A stretch of DNA of 64,000 nt from Phocaeicola plebeius (GTDB lineage Bacteria; Bacteroidota; Bacteroidia; Bacteroidales; Bacteroidaceae), in assembly GCA_022767125.1 (NCBI GenBank), contig JALEPZ010000030.1:1-64000 (forward strand), written 5' to 3'. Positions 25,516 to 34,812 of this stretch are shown here, in pieces. A model generated the notes under the pieces. It was not told the DNA's origin, did not search any database, and saw only the letters and a list, made by a program, of their open reading frames with translations. Within the stretch, counting starts at the first letter, position 1, and the number at the start of each line of letters is the position of its first letter. The translations under genes were made by a program, and so were the position numbers.

Positions 25516-27981
25516 TCAATCATGGTAATAGACCCGTTTTACACGGTTCGAGACGCTGGTCAGAATTTCATACGGAATCGTACCCAGTTCGTCCGACAGC
25601 TGCGTCACGGGAAGATCGTCGCCGAAGATGACCACCTTGTCGCCCTCCTGGCAGTCGATGTCGGTCACATCAATCATGCAGACATCCATACAGATGTTGC
25701 CTATGTAGGGGACCTTCTTGCCCTTCACCAAGCAATAGCCGTTGCCGTTGCCCAGGTGACGGTTCAGGCCGTCCGCATAGCCGATAGGGATGGCAGCAAT
25801 GCGTGAGTCGCGATGCAGCACGCCCTTACGGCTGTAACCCACGGTGTCACCTGCTGCCACTTCGTGAATCTGCAGGATAGTGGTCTTCAGCGTACTGACA
25901 TTGTGCAGAATATGGTTGGTATAAGGGTCGATGCCATACAGGCCGATACCCAAGCGGACCATATCGAACTGAGCTCCCGGATAACGCTCGATGCCGGCCG
26001 TGTTGCAGATATGACGCAAAATCTTGTGCTTGAAGGCAGCCTGCAAGGTAGCCGCCGCCGCTTCGAAGGTTTCTATCTGACGACGGGTGAACGCATCGAA
26101 TCGTTCCGCATCACTGCCCACTAAGTGGGAGAAGACAGAACGGGGGATGACGGCATTCTGGCGTTTCAGCCGGTCGACCAGCCGATGCATTTCCGCAGGG
26201 GCGAAGCCCAGACGGTGCATGCCGGTATCTATCTTGATATGGATAGGGAAGTTGGTCACGCCCTCCCGCTCGGCGGCCTTGATCAATTCTTCCAGCAGAT
26301 GGAAACTATAGACCTCCGGCTCCAGCTTATAGTCGAACAAGGTACGGAAAGCCGTCATTTCCGGATTCATAATAATAATAGAGCTGTTGATGCCTGCCTT
26401 CCGCAGGTCGGCCCCTTCATCGGCCACGGCCACGGCCAGGTAGTCCACCCGCTGGTCTTCGAGGGTTTTGGCAATCTCGAACGATCCGGCTCCATAGGCC
26501 GATGCTTTCACCATACACACCATCTTGGTGTCGGGACGGAGACGGTTACGGTAATAGTTCAGGTTGTCCACCAGCGCATTGAGGTTGATTTCGAGAATCG
26601 TTTCGTGGACTTTCAGTTCCAGCAGGTCGGTGATGGTATCGAAACGGAACAGGCGGGCTCCCTTGATAAGCACCACCGCATTCCGCAATGACAACAGCAG
26701 TTCCGACTCCAGCAGTTCCGCCGTAGTGCGGAAAAAATGCTTTTCTATCGAAAAGCGCGAAGCCGACGCGGAGATTTCTTCGCCTACCCCGATGATTTCG
26801 TCCACTCCCCGGCTGTGCACCAGGTCGGCCACCTGCCGGTAAAGGAGCTTGCTGGTCTGTCCGCTCTCCAGAATATCCGAAAGAATCAGCACCTTCTTGC
26901 GCCCCTTGTCCTCGCTGCGCCGCACCATGAAGTCGAGGGCGATATCGAGCGAGGCAAAATCAGAATTATAGCTGTCGTTGATGAGCACACAGCCGTTTTG
27001 CCCTTCTTTCACTTCGAGGCGCATGGCCACTGGCTCGAGTCGTGCCATGCGTTCGGCAATGGCTTCGGGCGAGACCATCAGGTAAAGGGCCACGGCCAGG
27101 CAATGGAGAGAGTTCTCGATGGAGGCATCGTCGATGAAGGGAATGCGATATTCCCGGCAGAAGCCTAAGTATCGGTAGTTCACCGTCGTTCCCGTTGCAT
27201 CCTTCCGGATGCTTTCAATGAAAAGCGGACGCTCGGCATCCCTCATCGACCAGGCAATCTCGCGCGAGGTAATCAGCGACTTGCTCACACAGCTGTTGAT
27301 CAGCTCGTTGTCACCGTTGTAGACAATCACGTCACAGTCCTTGAACAACTGCAGCTTCTCCAGACACTTGTCTTGCAGCGAACTGAAGTTCTCCTGGTGC
27401 GCGCCGCCGATGTTCGTCAGCACCCCGATGGTAGGACGGATAATGGGTTGGAGCGACTCCATCTCTCCCATTTCCGAGATACCCGCCTCGAAGATACCCA
27501 GTTCGGTATGCTCGTTCATCAGCCATACAGACAGCGGCACGCCAATCTGGGAGTTATAGCTGCGCGGAGAGCGGGTCACCACCCGGTCGGGGGAAAGCAA
27601 CTGGTACAGCCATTCCTTGACCACTGTTTTCCCGTTACTGCCGGTAATGCCGATGACGGGCACCTGGAAACTGTCGCGATGCCGGGAGGCCAGTCGCTGC
27701 AAGGCCTTCAACGGACGGTCTACCCGCAGGAAATTGGCATCGGCATAATCGGCCAATGCTGCAGGGACATCGCTCACCACGAAATTGCGCACCCCCCTCC
27801 GGTAAAGGTCGGGGATGTACTTATGACCGTCGTTGCGCTTGGTCTTCAGCGCAAAAAAAAGAGTTTCCTCGGGGAAACACAGAGACCGACTATCGGTCAA
27901 CATCCAGTCAATCTGTGCCGGGTGCTGACCGATTCTTTCAGCCGAAATGACTGAAACTATTTCTTCAATGGAGTTGGACAT
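25516..27981 (-). CDS. murF-alr: Fused MurF ligase and alanine racemase
   Basis: An 821-residue fusion. Residues 1 to about 455 are UDP-MurNAc-tripeptide:D-Ala-D-Ala ligase, with P-loop GITGSNGKTVVKEWL near 108-118 and NIGGAHQENF. From about 458 onward is PLP-dependent alanine racemase: ILEINLNALVDNLNYYR, the PLP lysine in MVCMVKASAYGAG (about 493), HIKIDTGMHRLGF and the catalytic tyrosine in VGYSRKGVL. The two enzymes act on the same D-Ala supply for peptidoglycan, and this fusion is known in Bacteroidetes. ATG 27981 is taken as start; 28038 is possible. It likely forms an operon with the GSCFA gene upstream and the esterase downstream. Confidence 0.95.
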   Translation of the reverse strand: MSNSIEEIVSVISAERIGQHPAQIDWMLTDSRSLCFPEETLFFALKTKRNDGHKYIPDLYRRGVRNFVVSDVPAALADYADANFLRVDRPLKALQRLASRHRDSFQVPVIGITGSNGKTVVKEWLYQLLSPDRVVTRSPRSYNSQIGVPLSVWLMNEHTELGIFEAGISEMGEMESLQPIIRPTIGVLTNIGGAHQENFSSLQDKCLEKLQLFKDCDVIVYNGDNELINSCVSKSLITSREIAWSMRDAERPLFIESIRKDATGTTVNYRYLGFCREYRIPFIDDASIENSLHCLAVALYLMVSPEAIAERMARLEPVAMRLEVKEGQNGCVLINDSYNSDFASLDIALDFMVRRSEDKGRKKVLILSDILESGQTSKLLYRQVADLVHSRGVDEIIGVGEEISASASRFSIEKHFFRTTAELLESELLLSLRNAVVLIKGARLFRFDTITDLLELKVHETILEINLNALVDNLNYYRNRLRPDTKMVCMVKASAYGAGSFEIAKTLEDQRVDYLAVAVADEGADLRKAGINSSIIIMNPEMTAFRTLFDYKLEPEVYSFHLLEELIKAAEREGVTNFPIHIKIDTGMHRLGFAPAEMHRLVDRLKRQNAVIPRSVFSHLVGSDAERFDAFTRRQIETFEAAAATLQAAFKHKILRHICNTAGIERYPGAQFDMVRLGIGLYGIDPYTNHILHNVSTLKTTILQIHEVAAGDTVGYSRKGVLHRDSRIAAIPIGYADGLNRHLGNGNGYCLVKGKKVPYIGNICMDVCMIDVTDIDCQEGDKVVIFGDDLPVTQLSDELGTIPYEILTSVSNRVKRVYYHD

Positions 27982-28067
27982 ATTTTGTTTCTTCGTTTTG
28001 TGGCCTAAGTACGGAAATTTTTCCGATACCCACCCCATCTTTAATAGTATTTAACTTAATAACACAG

Positions 28068-29039
28068 TCACTGCAGTTTCCGCTCTTCTTCCTGAAAATC
28101 TAAATAGGGATAGCGCTCTTTCAGACGAACGATATGCTGCCGCTGCAGGGCCTTGAACTGCTGATACGCCTCCGACTCAGGATGGAAAGGACGATGATCG
28201 GCTGCCCGGCGCACCTCCTGGCACTCGTTGATCAACCGAAGGGTGGCCTCCGAAAAATAGGTCGCACTGAAGCATTCCCACATATAATCGACGGCCTGAC
28301 GACTGGGATGGAACATATCGTCGGCATAAAAACGGTAGTCGCGCAATTCGTCGAGCAGGATTTCATAGGACGGAAAATAATGGCAGAACGGCAAGGAAGC
28401 GCAGAGGCGGTCGACGGCCAGCAGAAGTGTCGCCTTACTCAGCTGATTGCCGTGCAGGCCGTCCTTGGCATGGCGGATGGGACTGACCGTGAACAGCACG
28501 TTGAGCTGCGGATGACGTGACCGCAACTCTTCCAACAGCGACTGCCATTCTCGAACTATCTCCTCTTCCTGCAGCAAGCGGCGGGAGAACAACCGGGCGG
28601 GCAACTTGTGGCAGTTACCGACAACGCTGCCATCGGCCTTCCATTCGTACACCCACGCCGTACCGAATGTCAGTACCAGCCAATCGGCCTTCGCCAAGAA
28701 ATCTGCCCCTTCCGTAATTCCATTGTTCACCTTCTGCAGGCATTCCTCCTGGTCGGCAGACGAGAACGAGGAATGGTGCATCCGGCTTCCCCACAGGCCC
28801 CGGTCGTAAAAGAGGTCATCGGGGGTATAGACCTGGCGCTGCTCCACCTGCCGCAGGGCCGTAGCGATGGACAACGGATTGTACAATACCCCGAAAGGAT
28901 TTTGCAGGCAACGAAATTTGGCAGCCGACAGCCGTTCCCCGATGTTCTCCGTAAAGCAGGAGCCCCACAGCAAGAGCCGGTCGGTATGGCGGATTTCCGC
29001 CTCCCCTACGGGAAGTTCTGTTCTTGTTCTGAATTCCAT
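28068..29039 (-). CDS. GSCFA-domain protein
   Basis: A 323-residue protein with the GSCFA motif after which the family is named (LLLWGSCFTENIGERL, residues 23-38). NPFGVLYNPLSIATAL, LVLTFGTAWVYE and FTVSPIRHAKDGLHGNQLSKATLL follow, a pattern consistent with an SGNH-like hydrolase fold. DDMFHPSRQAVDYMW contains a candidate catalytic Asp-His pair. The biochemical function of GSCFA proteins is not established to my knowledge. It is the first gene of a minus-strand group with murF-alr (86-base gap), hinting at envelope work. Confidence 0.88.
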   Translation of the reverse strand: MEFRTRTELPVGEAEIRHTDRLLLWGSCFTENIGERLSAAKFRCLQNPFGVLYNPLSIATALRQVEQRQVYTPDDLFYDRGLWGSRMHHSSFSSADQEECLQKVNNGITEGADFLAKADWLVLTFGTAWVYEWKADGSVVGNCHKLPARLFSRRLLQEEEIVREWQSLLEELRSRHPQLNVLFTVSPIRHAKDGLHGNQLSKATLLLAVDRLCASLPFCHYFPSYEILLDELRDYRFYADDMFHPSRQAVDYMWECFSATYFSEATLRLINECQEVRRAADHRPFHPESEAYQQFKALQRQHIVRLKERYPYLDFQEEERKLQ

Positions 29040-29079
29040 ATCTGTTCGATGACGGACAAGTTATACATCAATTGACAGG

Positions 29080-29087
29080 CAAAGATA
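29080..29087 (-). promoter_or_regulatory. Promoter -7 box for the GSCFA-murF-alr group
   Basis: TATCTTTG on the minus strand, 40 bases upstream of the GSCFA start. No matching -33 box at the right distance. Confidence 0.5.
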
Positions 29088-29183
29088 CAGACTATCCTTG
29101 AAAACAGCAGGCTATGCTCTGCTCATTCTTACATTCTTTTCAAAAAAGACAACGGTTTTTATCAAAAAACGGAAAAACATTTT

Positions 29184-29191
29184 TATTTTTG
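29184..29191 (+). promoter_or_regulatory. Promoter -7 box for SusC/SusD pair 2
   Basis: TATTTTTG fits TAnnTTTG and lies 44 bases before the SusC 2 start. The -33 region is only a T-run. Unlike pair 1, no inverted repeats bracket this promoter. Confidence 0.45.
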
Positions 29192-29235
29192 CCGTGTTAT
29201 TTATTAAACGAACCTTAAAATATCAATAATGTAGT

Positions 29236-32200
29236 ATGCAGAAACAGTGTAATAGATTCAGAATGATGCTGTTCTTGTTGGGACTTTCCTCGGGAGCAGC
29301 TTGTGCTGTCACTGCGCCAGCAACGTACCATGTAAAAATCACACAGCAGGAAGGAAACTGCACCGGTATCATCATGGATACTTTCGGCGAATCGATTGTG
29401 GGTGCCTCGGTCATCGTCAAAGGAACCTCGCAAGGCAGCATCACCGACCTCGACGGCAAGTTTACCCTATCGGGCGTTCAGAAAGGCAGTGTCCTGCGCA
29501 TCTCCTTTGTGGGCTACAAGACCCAGGAGGTGACCTGGAACGGGCAACCCCTGGACATCGTGCTGAAAGAAGACACGCAGGGACTGGACGAAGTGGTCGT
29601 AGTGGGCTTCGGCTCCCAGAAAAAGGCCGACCTGACGGGAGCCGTGTCGCAAGTGAAAATGACAGATGTGCTGGGCGACCGTCCGGTCATCAATGCTACG
29701 GCCGCCCTGCAGGGTGCCATGCCCGGCCTGATGGTTTCGGGCGCATCGTCACCGGGACAGAGCAAGAGCTTCAATATCCGCGGCGACCTGTCCATCAACG
29801 GCGGCAGTCCGTTGGTACTGATTGACAACGTGGAAGGCGACCTGAACGCCTTGAATCCGGACGACATCGAGAGTGTCACTGTCCTGAAAGACGCCGCCTC
29901 ATCGGCCATCTACGGAGCACGAGCAGCCGGCGGCGTAATTCTGGTCACCACCAAACGACCGAAAGAGAATACCCGATTCACGTTCAACTACAGCTTCAAC
30001 CAAGGCTGGGAAAAGGCCATCGGACGGCCCAAGCAGGCCTCGCTGAGCGACTATATCGACGCGTACGAAGAGGCCGGATATTCCAGCCAGTACTGGGCCG
30101 GGAACGGACAAATCAGCACCTGGCGCGAACTCCTCCAGCAATACCGGGCCGGTACCTTGCAGGGAGTCAATGAAAACGGTATCTACAAACACTCGGACGA
30201 AGCCGTCTACTATCTGAAAGAAGGCGACCCGCAAGGCAATGCCCTGGGCACCGGTGTCCTGTCCAACCACAACATGTCGGTGTCGGGCGGTACGGACAAG
30301 CTCCGCTTCCGCATTTCGGGCAACTACAGCTACGAGAACGGACCGATGGTGACGGCCAAGGACAAATATACCCGAAAGGCCCTGTCGGCATTCATCTCGG
30401 CCGACATCAACGCCTGGTACACGCAGGAAATCACCATGTATTATACGGACACGAAGAATTCGGAACTGTCCAGCAGCATGCGCGACCCCTACACCACCCG
30501 CCTCATCAGCTGGTACCCCGAAGGCTATATGCCGGGCGACATCCTGGGAAGGGACGAGGACTATATCATCGACTCGCCGAAAAATGCGTTTCTGGTATCG
30601 CCGACCCAAACCACCCGGACATCCGTCCCGCGCATCCAAGTGAAGTCCATCCTCCGGCCGATGAAGAACTGGGACATCGTGGCGGAATATACCTTCAACC
30701 GCAAGAACTACAAGCGGAACAGCTACACGGGACTGATGGAATATGCGGACGTACAGCTGGCCGTCAAGAAATCGCCCATGAGCGGAATCGATGTCTATAC
30801 CCTCAATACAGAGGAGACCAAATACAACGCCTTGAACCTCTACTCGACCTACCGGCTGGAGCTGGGCAGGCACAAGGGCAGCGTGATGGTGGGATTCAAC
30901 CAGGAAAGTTCCTGGTGGGGCCAGCTGAACACCAGCATCGAGCAGCAATCGGTGCCCACGGTGCCTTCCTTCGGAGGCGGCACGGGCACGAAGAACATCG
31001 TGGAACAGTATCAGGAATATGCCGTGAGAGGTGCCTTCGGCCGACTGACCTACAGCTTCGATGACAAATACCTGCTGACGGCCAACATGCGCTACGATGG
31101 TTCCTCGAAATTCCCGAAAGAAAACCGCTTCGGCTTCTTCCCGTCCGTGTCGGTCGGCTGGCGGATGGGGCAGGAAGCGTTCATGGAAAAGACCCGTCAC
31201 TGGCTGGACGACTTCAAGCTCCGCGCCTCCTATGGCTCTATCGGCAACCAGAACATCTCGCCTTACGGATTCATCGCCGCCATGGGCATCGGCCAGTCGA
31301 CCACCTGGCTGGACGGAGGCAACAAGATCACCTACATCGGCGTACCCGGACTGGTGCGGGCCAACTATACGTGGGAAACCGTCACCACCTTCGATGCCGG
31401 CTTCGACCTGTCCCTGCTCGGCAACCGCCTGAATGCCGTGTTCGACTGGTACCAGCGCGACACGAAGGACATGCTGGCCAACGGCGTGGAGCTGCCCTCG
31501 ACCATCGGCACCGGCGCTCCCCTGCAGAACGTGGCTGACATGACCACCAAGGGATGGGAACTGGCGGTGACCTGGCGCGACCGCATCGGTGACTGGAACT
31601 ACAGCATCGGGGTGAACCTCTACGACCACCAGTCGAAAATCACGAACTACAACAACGCATCGGGCAACCTGAACTACAAGTACAACGGACAGAAGTTCGG
31701 TGAAATCTGGGGGTACGTGTCCGATGGCTTCTATACCATCGACGACTTCGATGCCGAAAAGGCGAAAGTAGGCACCTGGGTACTGAAAGAAGGAGTGACG
31801 GGCATCAACGGCTATACGCCCCAACCGGGTGACGAAAAGTTCAAGGATCTGGACGGCAACGGCATCATCAGCACAGGTGCCGGGACGCTGGACGACCCCG
31901 GCGACCGGAAGATTATCGGCAACACCACCTCCCGCTACCAGTTCGGTGCCAACCTCGGTGCCGGCTACAAGGGCTTCGACCTGAGTGTCATGCTGCAGGG
32001 CGTAGGCAAACGCGACGTCAACCTGAGCGGTGCCGCCTTGTTCCCCTTCGGGGCCGGTGGATCGGACGGCGTATTCCATCCCCTCTACTACAACCAGACC
32101 GACTACTGGCAGGCCAAGAGCTATGACCCGGAAAGTCCCGATTACATGGTACCCAAGAACCCGAATGCCCAGCTGTTCCGCATTTACGGACAAGAAGGCA

Positions 32201-32457
32201 ATGTGGGTTCGAACACACGGACCAGTACCAAATACCTGCAGAACGGGGCCTACATGCGTATCAAGAACGTCACCCTATCCTATACCTTCCCGACCCAGTG
32301 GGTCCAGAAGATTTCTCTCAGCCAGCTCCGGCTGTATGTGAGCGTGGAAAACCTCGCCACCTTCACCTCCCTGCCGAAAGGCTATGACCCGGAAAGCCTC
32401 AAGTGGTCTTATCCTTTCTACCGCACCTGGTCAGTCGGAGCCAATGTATCATTCTAA
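29236..32457 (+). CDS. SusC-like TonB-dependent outer-membrane receptor 2
   Basis: A 1073-residue SusC/RagA receptor. The N-terminal signal region is MMLFLLGLSSGAACAV. The regulatory-like beta domain spans residues 42-110 (TGIIMDTFGESIVGASVIVKGTSQG, DLDGKFTL). The TonB box DEVVVVGF is at 118-125. The plug has VINATAALQGAMPGLMVSG, FNIRGDLSINGGSPLVLIDNVEG and DDIESVTVLKDAASSAIYGARAAGGVILVTTK, and the barrel ends WSVGANVSF. SusD 2 follows after 5 bases. As with pair 1, no degradative enzymes or sensors are adjacent, so the ligand is unknown. Confidence 0.96.
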   Translation: MQKQCNRFRMMLFLLGLSSGAACAVTAPATYHVKITQQEGNCTGIIMDTFGESIVGASVIVKGTSQGSITDLDGKFTLSGVQKGSVLRISFVGYKTQEVTWNGQPLDIVLKEDTQGLDEVVVVGFGSQKKADLTGAVSQVKMTDVLGDRPVINATAALQGAMPGLMVSGASSPGQSKSFNIRGDLSINGGSPLVLIDNVEGDLNALNPDDIESVTVLKDAASSAIYGARAAGGVILVTTKRPKENTRFTFNYSFNQGWEKAIGRPKQASLSDYIDAYEEAGYSSQYWAGNGQISTWRELLQQYRAGTLQGVNENGIYKHSDEAVYYLKEGDPQGNALGTGVLSNHNMSVSGGTDKLRFRISGNYSYENGPMVTAKDKYTRKALSAFISADINAWYTQEITMYYTDTKNSELSSSMRDPYTTRLISWYPEGYMPGDILGRDEDYIIDSPKNAFLVSPTQTTRTSVPRIQVKSILRPMKNWDIVAEYTFNRKNYKRNSYTGLMEYADVQLAVKKSPMSGIDVYTLNTEETKYNALNLYSTYRLELGRHKGSVMVGFNQESSWWGQLNTSIEQQSVPTVPSFGGGTGTKNIVEQYQEYAVRGAFGRLTYSFDDKYLLTANMRYDGSSKFPKENRFGFFPSVSVGWRMGQEAFMEKTRHWLDDFKLRASYGSIGNQNISPYGFIAAMGIGQSTTWLDGGNKITYIGVPGLVRANYTWETVTTFDAGFDLSLLGNRLNAVFDWYQRDTKDMLANGVELPSTIGTGAPLQNVADMTTKGWELAVTWRDRIGDWNYSIGVNLYDHQSKITNYNNASGNLNYKYNGQKFGEIWGYVSDGFYTIDDFDAEKAKVGTWVLKEGVTGINGYTPQPGDEKFKDLDGNGIISTGAGTLDDPGDRKIIGNTTSRYQFGANLGAGYKGFDLSVMLQGVGKRDVNLSGAALFPFGAGGSDGVFHPLYYNQTDYWQAKSYDPESPDYMVPKNPNAQLFRIYGQEGNVGSNTRTSTKYLQNGAYMRIKNVTLSYTFPTQWVQKISLSQLRLYVSVENLATFTSLPKGYDPESLKWSYPFYRTWSVGANVSF

Positions 32458-32462
32458 AAATC

Positions 32463-34565
32463 ATGCAGACTATGAAAGTGAAAAATCTGATAGCAGGTGG
32501 CATCGCCGCCCTGTCTGTCCTTACCGCCTGTAACGACAGCTTCCTGGACAAGGCTCCGATTGGTTCTTTGGGCGAATCGAACGCTTTCCAGACCTACGAC
32601 AACTTCAAGGCATATATGTATAACTGTTATTCCCTGTTCACCGACAAGCGTATCTACACCAACTTCTCTGGTGGCAGCTACTATTGGGGCGGACAATGGA
32701 ACAGCGACTACTATGCTGGCCTGATGACTACCCGCGACAATGCTTTCAATCCGTATGCCTACGGCAGCAAAAGCGTCACCACTTCTTCGGACGAATGGGA
32801 CTTTGCCTACCCGCGCATCGTGAACATCATGCTCAGCCATCTGGAAGGCAGCCAGCTGACGGATTCTGAGAAAAAGCACTGGCGGTCGGTGGGTTACTTC
32901 TTCCATGCCTGGTGGTACATGGAACTCATCGCCAAATACGGAGACGTGCCCTGGATCAACCAGGCCTTGACCGACGAATCGGAAGAAGCCTACGGTCCGC
33001 GCACCCCGCGTGCCGAAGTGGCCGACTCCATCATCGCCCGTCTGGAATATGCGGCCGCCAACATCGGCGACACCTCGAAAGACGGCGACAACCCCGTGAC
33101 GGCCCATGCCATCCAGGCTGCCCTGAGCCGCTTCCTTCTCCGCGAAGGCACCTGGGCGAAATACCACGGTCTGAACGAGCCGTGGCAGCAGTATCTGCAG
33201 AAATGCCTGAGCGTATCGGAACAGCTGATGGCCGCCTATCCCCGCCTGCACTACGGCAACGGCTACAACAAGTACCCAGGTGCGGGCTACGATGAGGTGA
33301 TGACTTCCGAAGACCTGGGCAAAGTGGAAGGCATCATCCTGTACAAGCAGTACCTGGACCCCCTGCTGTACCATCGCTTCAGCGACCTGGTACACGTGGA
33401 GGCCCACCGAGCCGACGCGCCCCAGCAGACCGTCGACCTGTTCCTGATGCGGAACGGAAAGCCCATCGGCAATGCCCAGTCGGGCTTCCACGGTGGAGAA
33501 GGCAAGGACCTGTGGGACTACTTCGAGGACCGCGACCCGCGCCTGCCCATCAATTTCTGTCCGCCGGCACAAGCCAACGCCTATGTGAGCAACCCCCAGC
33601 CAGACAACATCAACACGTTCAAGAAATGGCAGTTCTGGAAAACGGGGGAAAGCCTGCAAAACAAAGGGAAGTTCATCGTGACGGAAGAATACGAGCAGAA
33701 ATTCCGCCGCTACATCGACTACTTCGGCGCGAACGTGACTTGCGAGAACGGAACGGGCGATGAAAGCATCGGTTCGAAACGCCTGCCGGGACACAACTGG
33801 GGAGGCTCGATGACACACTCGTCGCCAAACATCACCCAATACTGCCAGACCGACAACTACATGCGCTGCTGGACAGGCTATTATTTCTGGAAACACTATA
33901 CGGCATGGGAAGTGGGCAGCAACGGCTACTACCAGACATCGGACAAACCCATCTTCACCATCGAAGAAGTGTTGCTGAACTATGCGGAAGCCGCTTTTGA
34001 AGTCGGCAAGTTCGACCAGGGTGTGGCCGACAAGACCATCAACAAGCTGCGCGATCGGGCCGGTGTAGCTCCCATGACCGTTGCTGACATCGGTGCCGAC
34101 TTTGACCCGCAGCGTGACAAAGGCACTGCTGCCTGGACGAAAGGCTACGACAGCAAGACAAACTATGAGGTGGATCCGGTGTTGTGGGAAATCCGTCGTG
34201 AACGTCTGGTGGAACTCATGGGACAGGGATTCAGTTTCTACGACGTGAAGCGCTGGCACAAGGCCCCCTACTTCACCAACCGCCAGCCCTGCGGCGCATG
34301 GATTACCGCCACCCAAGTGCCTTATGGCACCGGTGTCTATACCGGACAATTTGTAGACTACAACGAAATCCAGCGCACGGGCTATGCCACTCCCCAGAAC
34401 AACGACGTGGGGGCTGGATGGATCTATACCAAACACGGGCCTCTGTCCGTAGGTAGCGGCTGGAACGACACCTTCTACCTGGAAATGGTGCCGCAAGACC
34501 AGATCAACCTGAACCCGAACCTGACACAGAATCCGGGTTACGAAGAGCTGTTCGGCTCGAAATGA
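32463..34565 (+). CDS. SusD-like surface nutrient-binding lipoprotein 2
   Basis: A 700-residue SusD/RagB lipoprotein, longer than the 500-600 usual for the family. The lipoprotein signal ends SVLTAC (Cys 19 from ATG 32463; a second ATG at 32472 is possible). Typical SusD segments are DSFLDKAPIGSLGESNAF, RSVGYFFHAWWYMELIAKYGDVPWINQALTDES, AHAIQAALSRFLLREG, EEVLLNYAEAAFEVGKFD and EIRRERLVELMGQGFSFYDVKRW. Pairs with SusC 2. A palindromic repeat lies 13 bases after its stop. Confidence 0.95.
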   Translation: MQTMKVKNLIAGGIAALSVLTACNDSFLDKAPIGSLGESNAFQTYDNFKAYMYNCYSLFTDKRIYTNFSGGSYYWGGQWNSDYYAGLMTTRDNAFNPYAYGSKSVTTSSDEWDFAYPRIVNIMLSHLEGSQLTDSEKKHWRSVGYFFHAWWYMELIAKYGDVPWINQALTDESEEAYGPRTPRAEVADSIIARLEYAAANIGDTSKDGDNPVTAHAIQAALSRFLLREGTWAKYHGLNEPWQQYLQKCLSVSEQLMAAYPRLHYGNGYNKYPGAGYDEVMTSEDLGKVEGIILYKQYLDPLLYHRFSDLVHVEAHRADAPQQTVDLFLMRNGKPIGNAQSGFHGGEGKDLWDYFEDRDPRLPINFCPPAQANAYVSNPQPDNINTFKKWQFWKTGESLQNKGKFIVTEEYEQKFRRYIDYFGANVTCENGTGDESIGSKRLPGHNWGGSMTHSSPNITQYCQTDNYMRCWTGYYFWKHYTAWEVGSNGYYQTSDKPIFTIEEVLLNYAEAAFEVGKFDQGVADKTINKLRDRAGVAPMTVADIGADFDPQRDKGTAAWTKGYDSKTNYEVDPVLWEIRRERLVELMGQGFSFYDVKRWHKAPYFTNRQPCGAWITATQVPYGTGVYTGQFVDYNEIQRTGYATPQNNDVGAGWIYTKHGPLSVGSGWNDTFYLEMVPQDQINLNPNLTQNPGYEELFGSK

Positions 34566-34578
34566 CCAGACCGATGAC

Positions 34579-34657
34579 TTGTCATTCTGAGTGCAAGCGA
34601 AGAAAGTGGATACATCCACTAACGGTTTACAGCCCCTTCGCTTCACTCAGAATGACA
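34579..34657. repeat. Dispersed palindromic repeat, TGTCATTCTGA family, copy 3
   Basis: Left arm TTGTCATTCTGAGTGCAAGC and right arm CGCTTCACTCAGAATGACA are close reverse complements around a variable centre that includes its own small stem (AGTGGATACATCCACT). It sits just after SusD 2. The 247-base gap to dxs otherwise holds only the dxs promoter. Confidence 0.85.
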
Positions 34658-34780
34658 TTTGCTATTCAGCGGTTCTTCAGGGCTGATCGATGAATACATC
34701 TTCGTTCCGGTATCTTCTCCTTTTATGAGATGTATCAGAAAATTGGGCAGAAAAATAATGGTTATTCCATCCATTTATAC

Positions 34781-34788
34781 TACTTTTG
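34781..34788 (+). promoter_or_regulatory. Promoter -7 box for dxs-trkA
   Basis: TACTTTTG matches TAnnTTTG, 24 bases before the dxs start. No clear -33 element. Confidence 0.5.
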
Positions 34789-34812
34789 TAGACTTTTAAA
34801 TTTGAAGGACGG

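Noticed and set aside
29140..29210. Dyad around the SusC 2 promoter
   Set aside because: The A/T-runs and AACGG/CCGTGTT segments pair poorly, with gaps. There is no long perfect repeat like that at SusC 1, so an invertible promoter is not supported here.
29899..32193. A 764-codon open frame antisense to SusC 2
   Set aside because: It lies entirely within a clear SusC coding region, and its translation is low-complexity (Val, Gly, His-rich) without domains. This is a codon-bias shadow in GC-rich sequence.
32454..34646. A 730-codon open frame antisense to SusD 2
   Set aside because: Same reasoning: it mirrors SusD 2, which has a lipobox and clear family motifs, and it shows no recognisable domain.
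34797..34804. A second -7-like box, TAAATTTG, just before dxs
   Set aside because: It ends only 8 bases from the ATG, leaving no room for a usual leader. The box at 34781-34788 is better placed.
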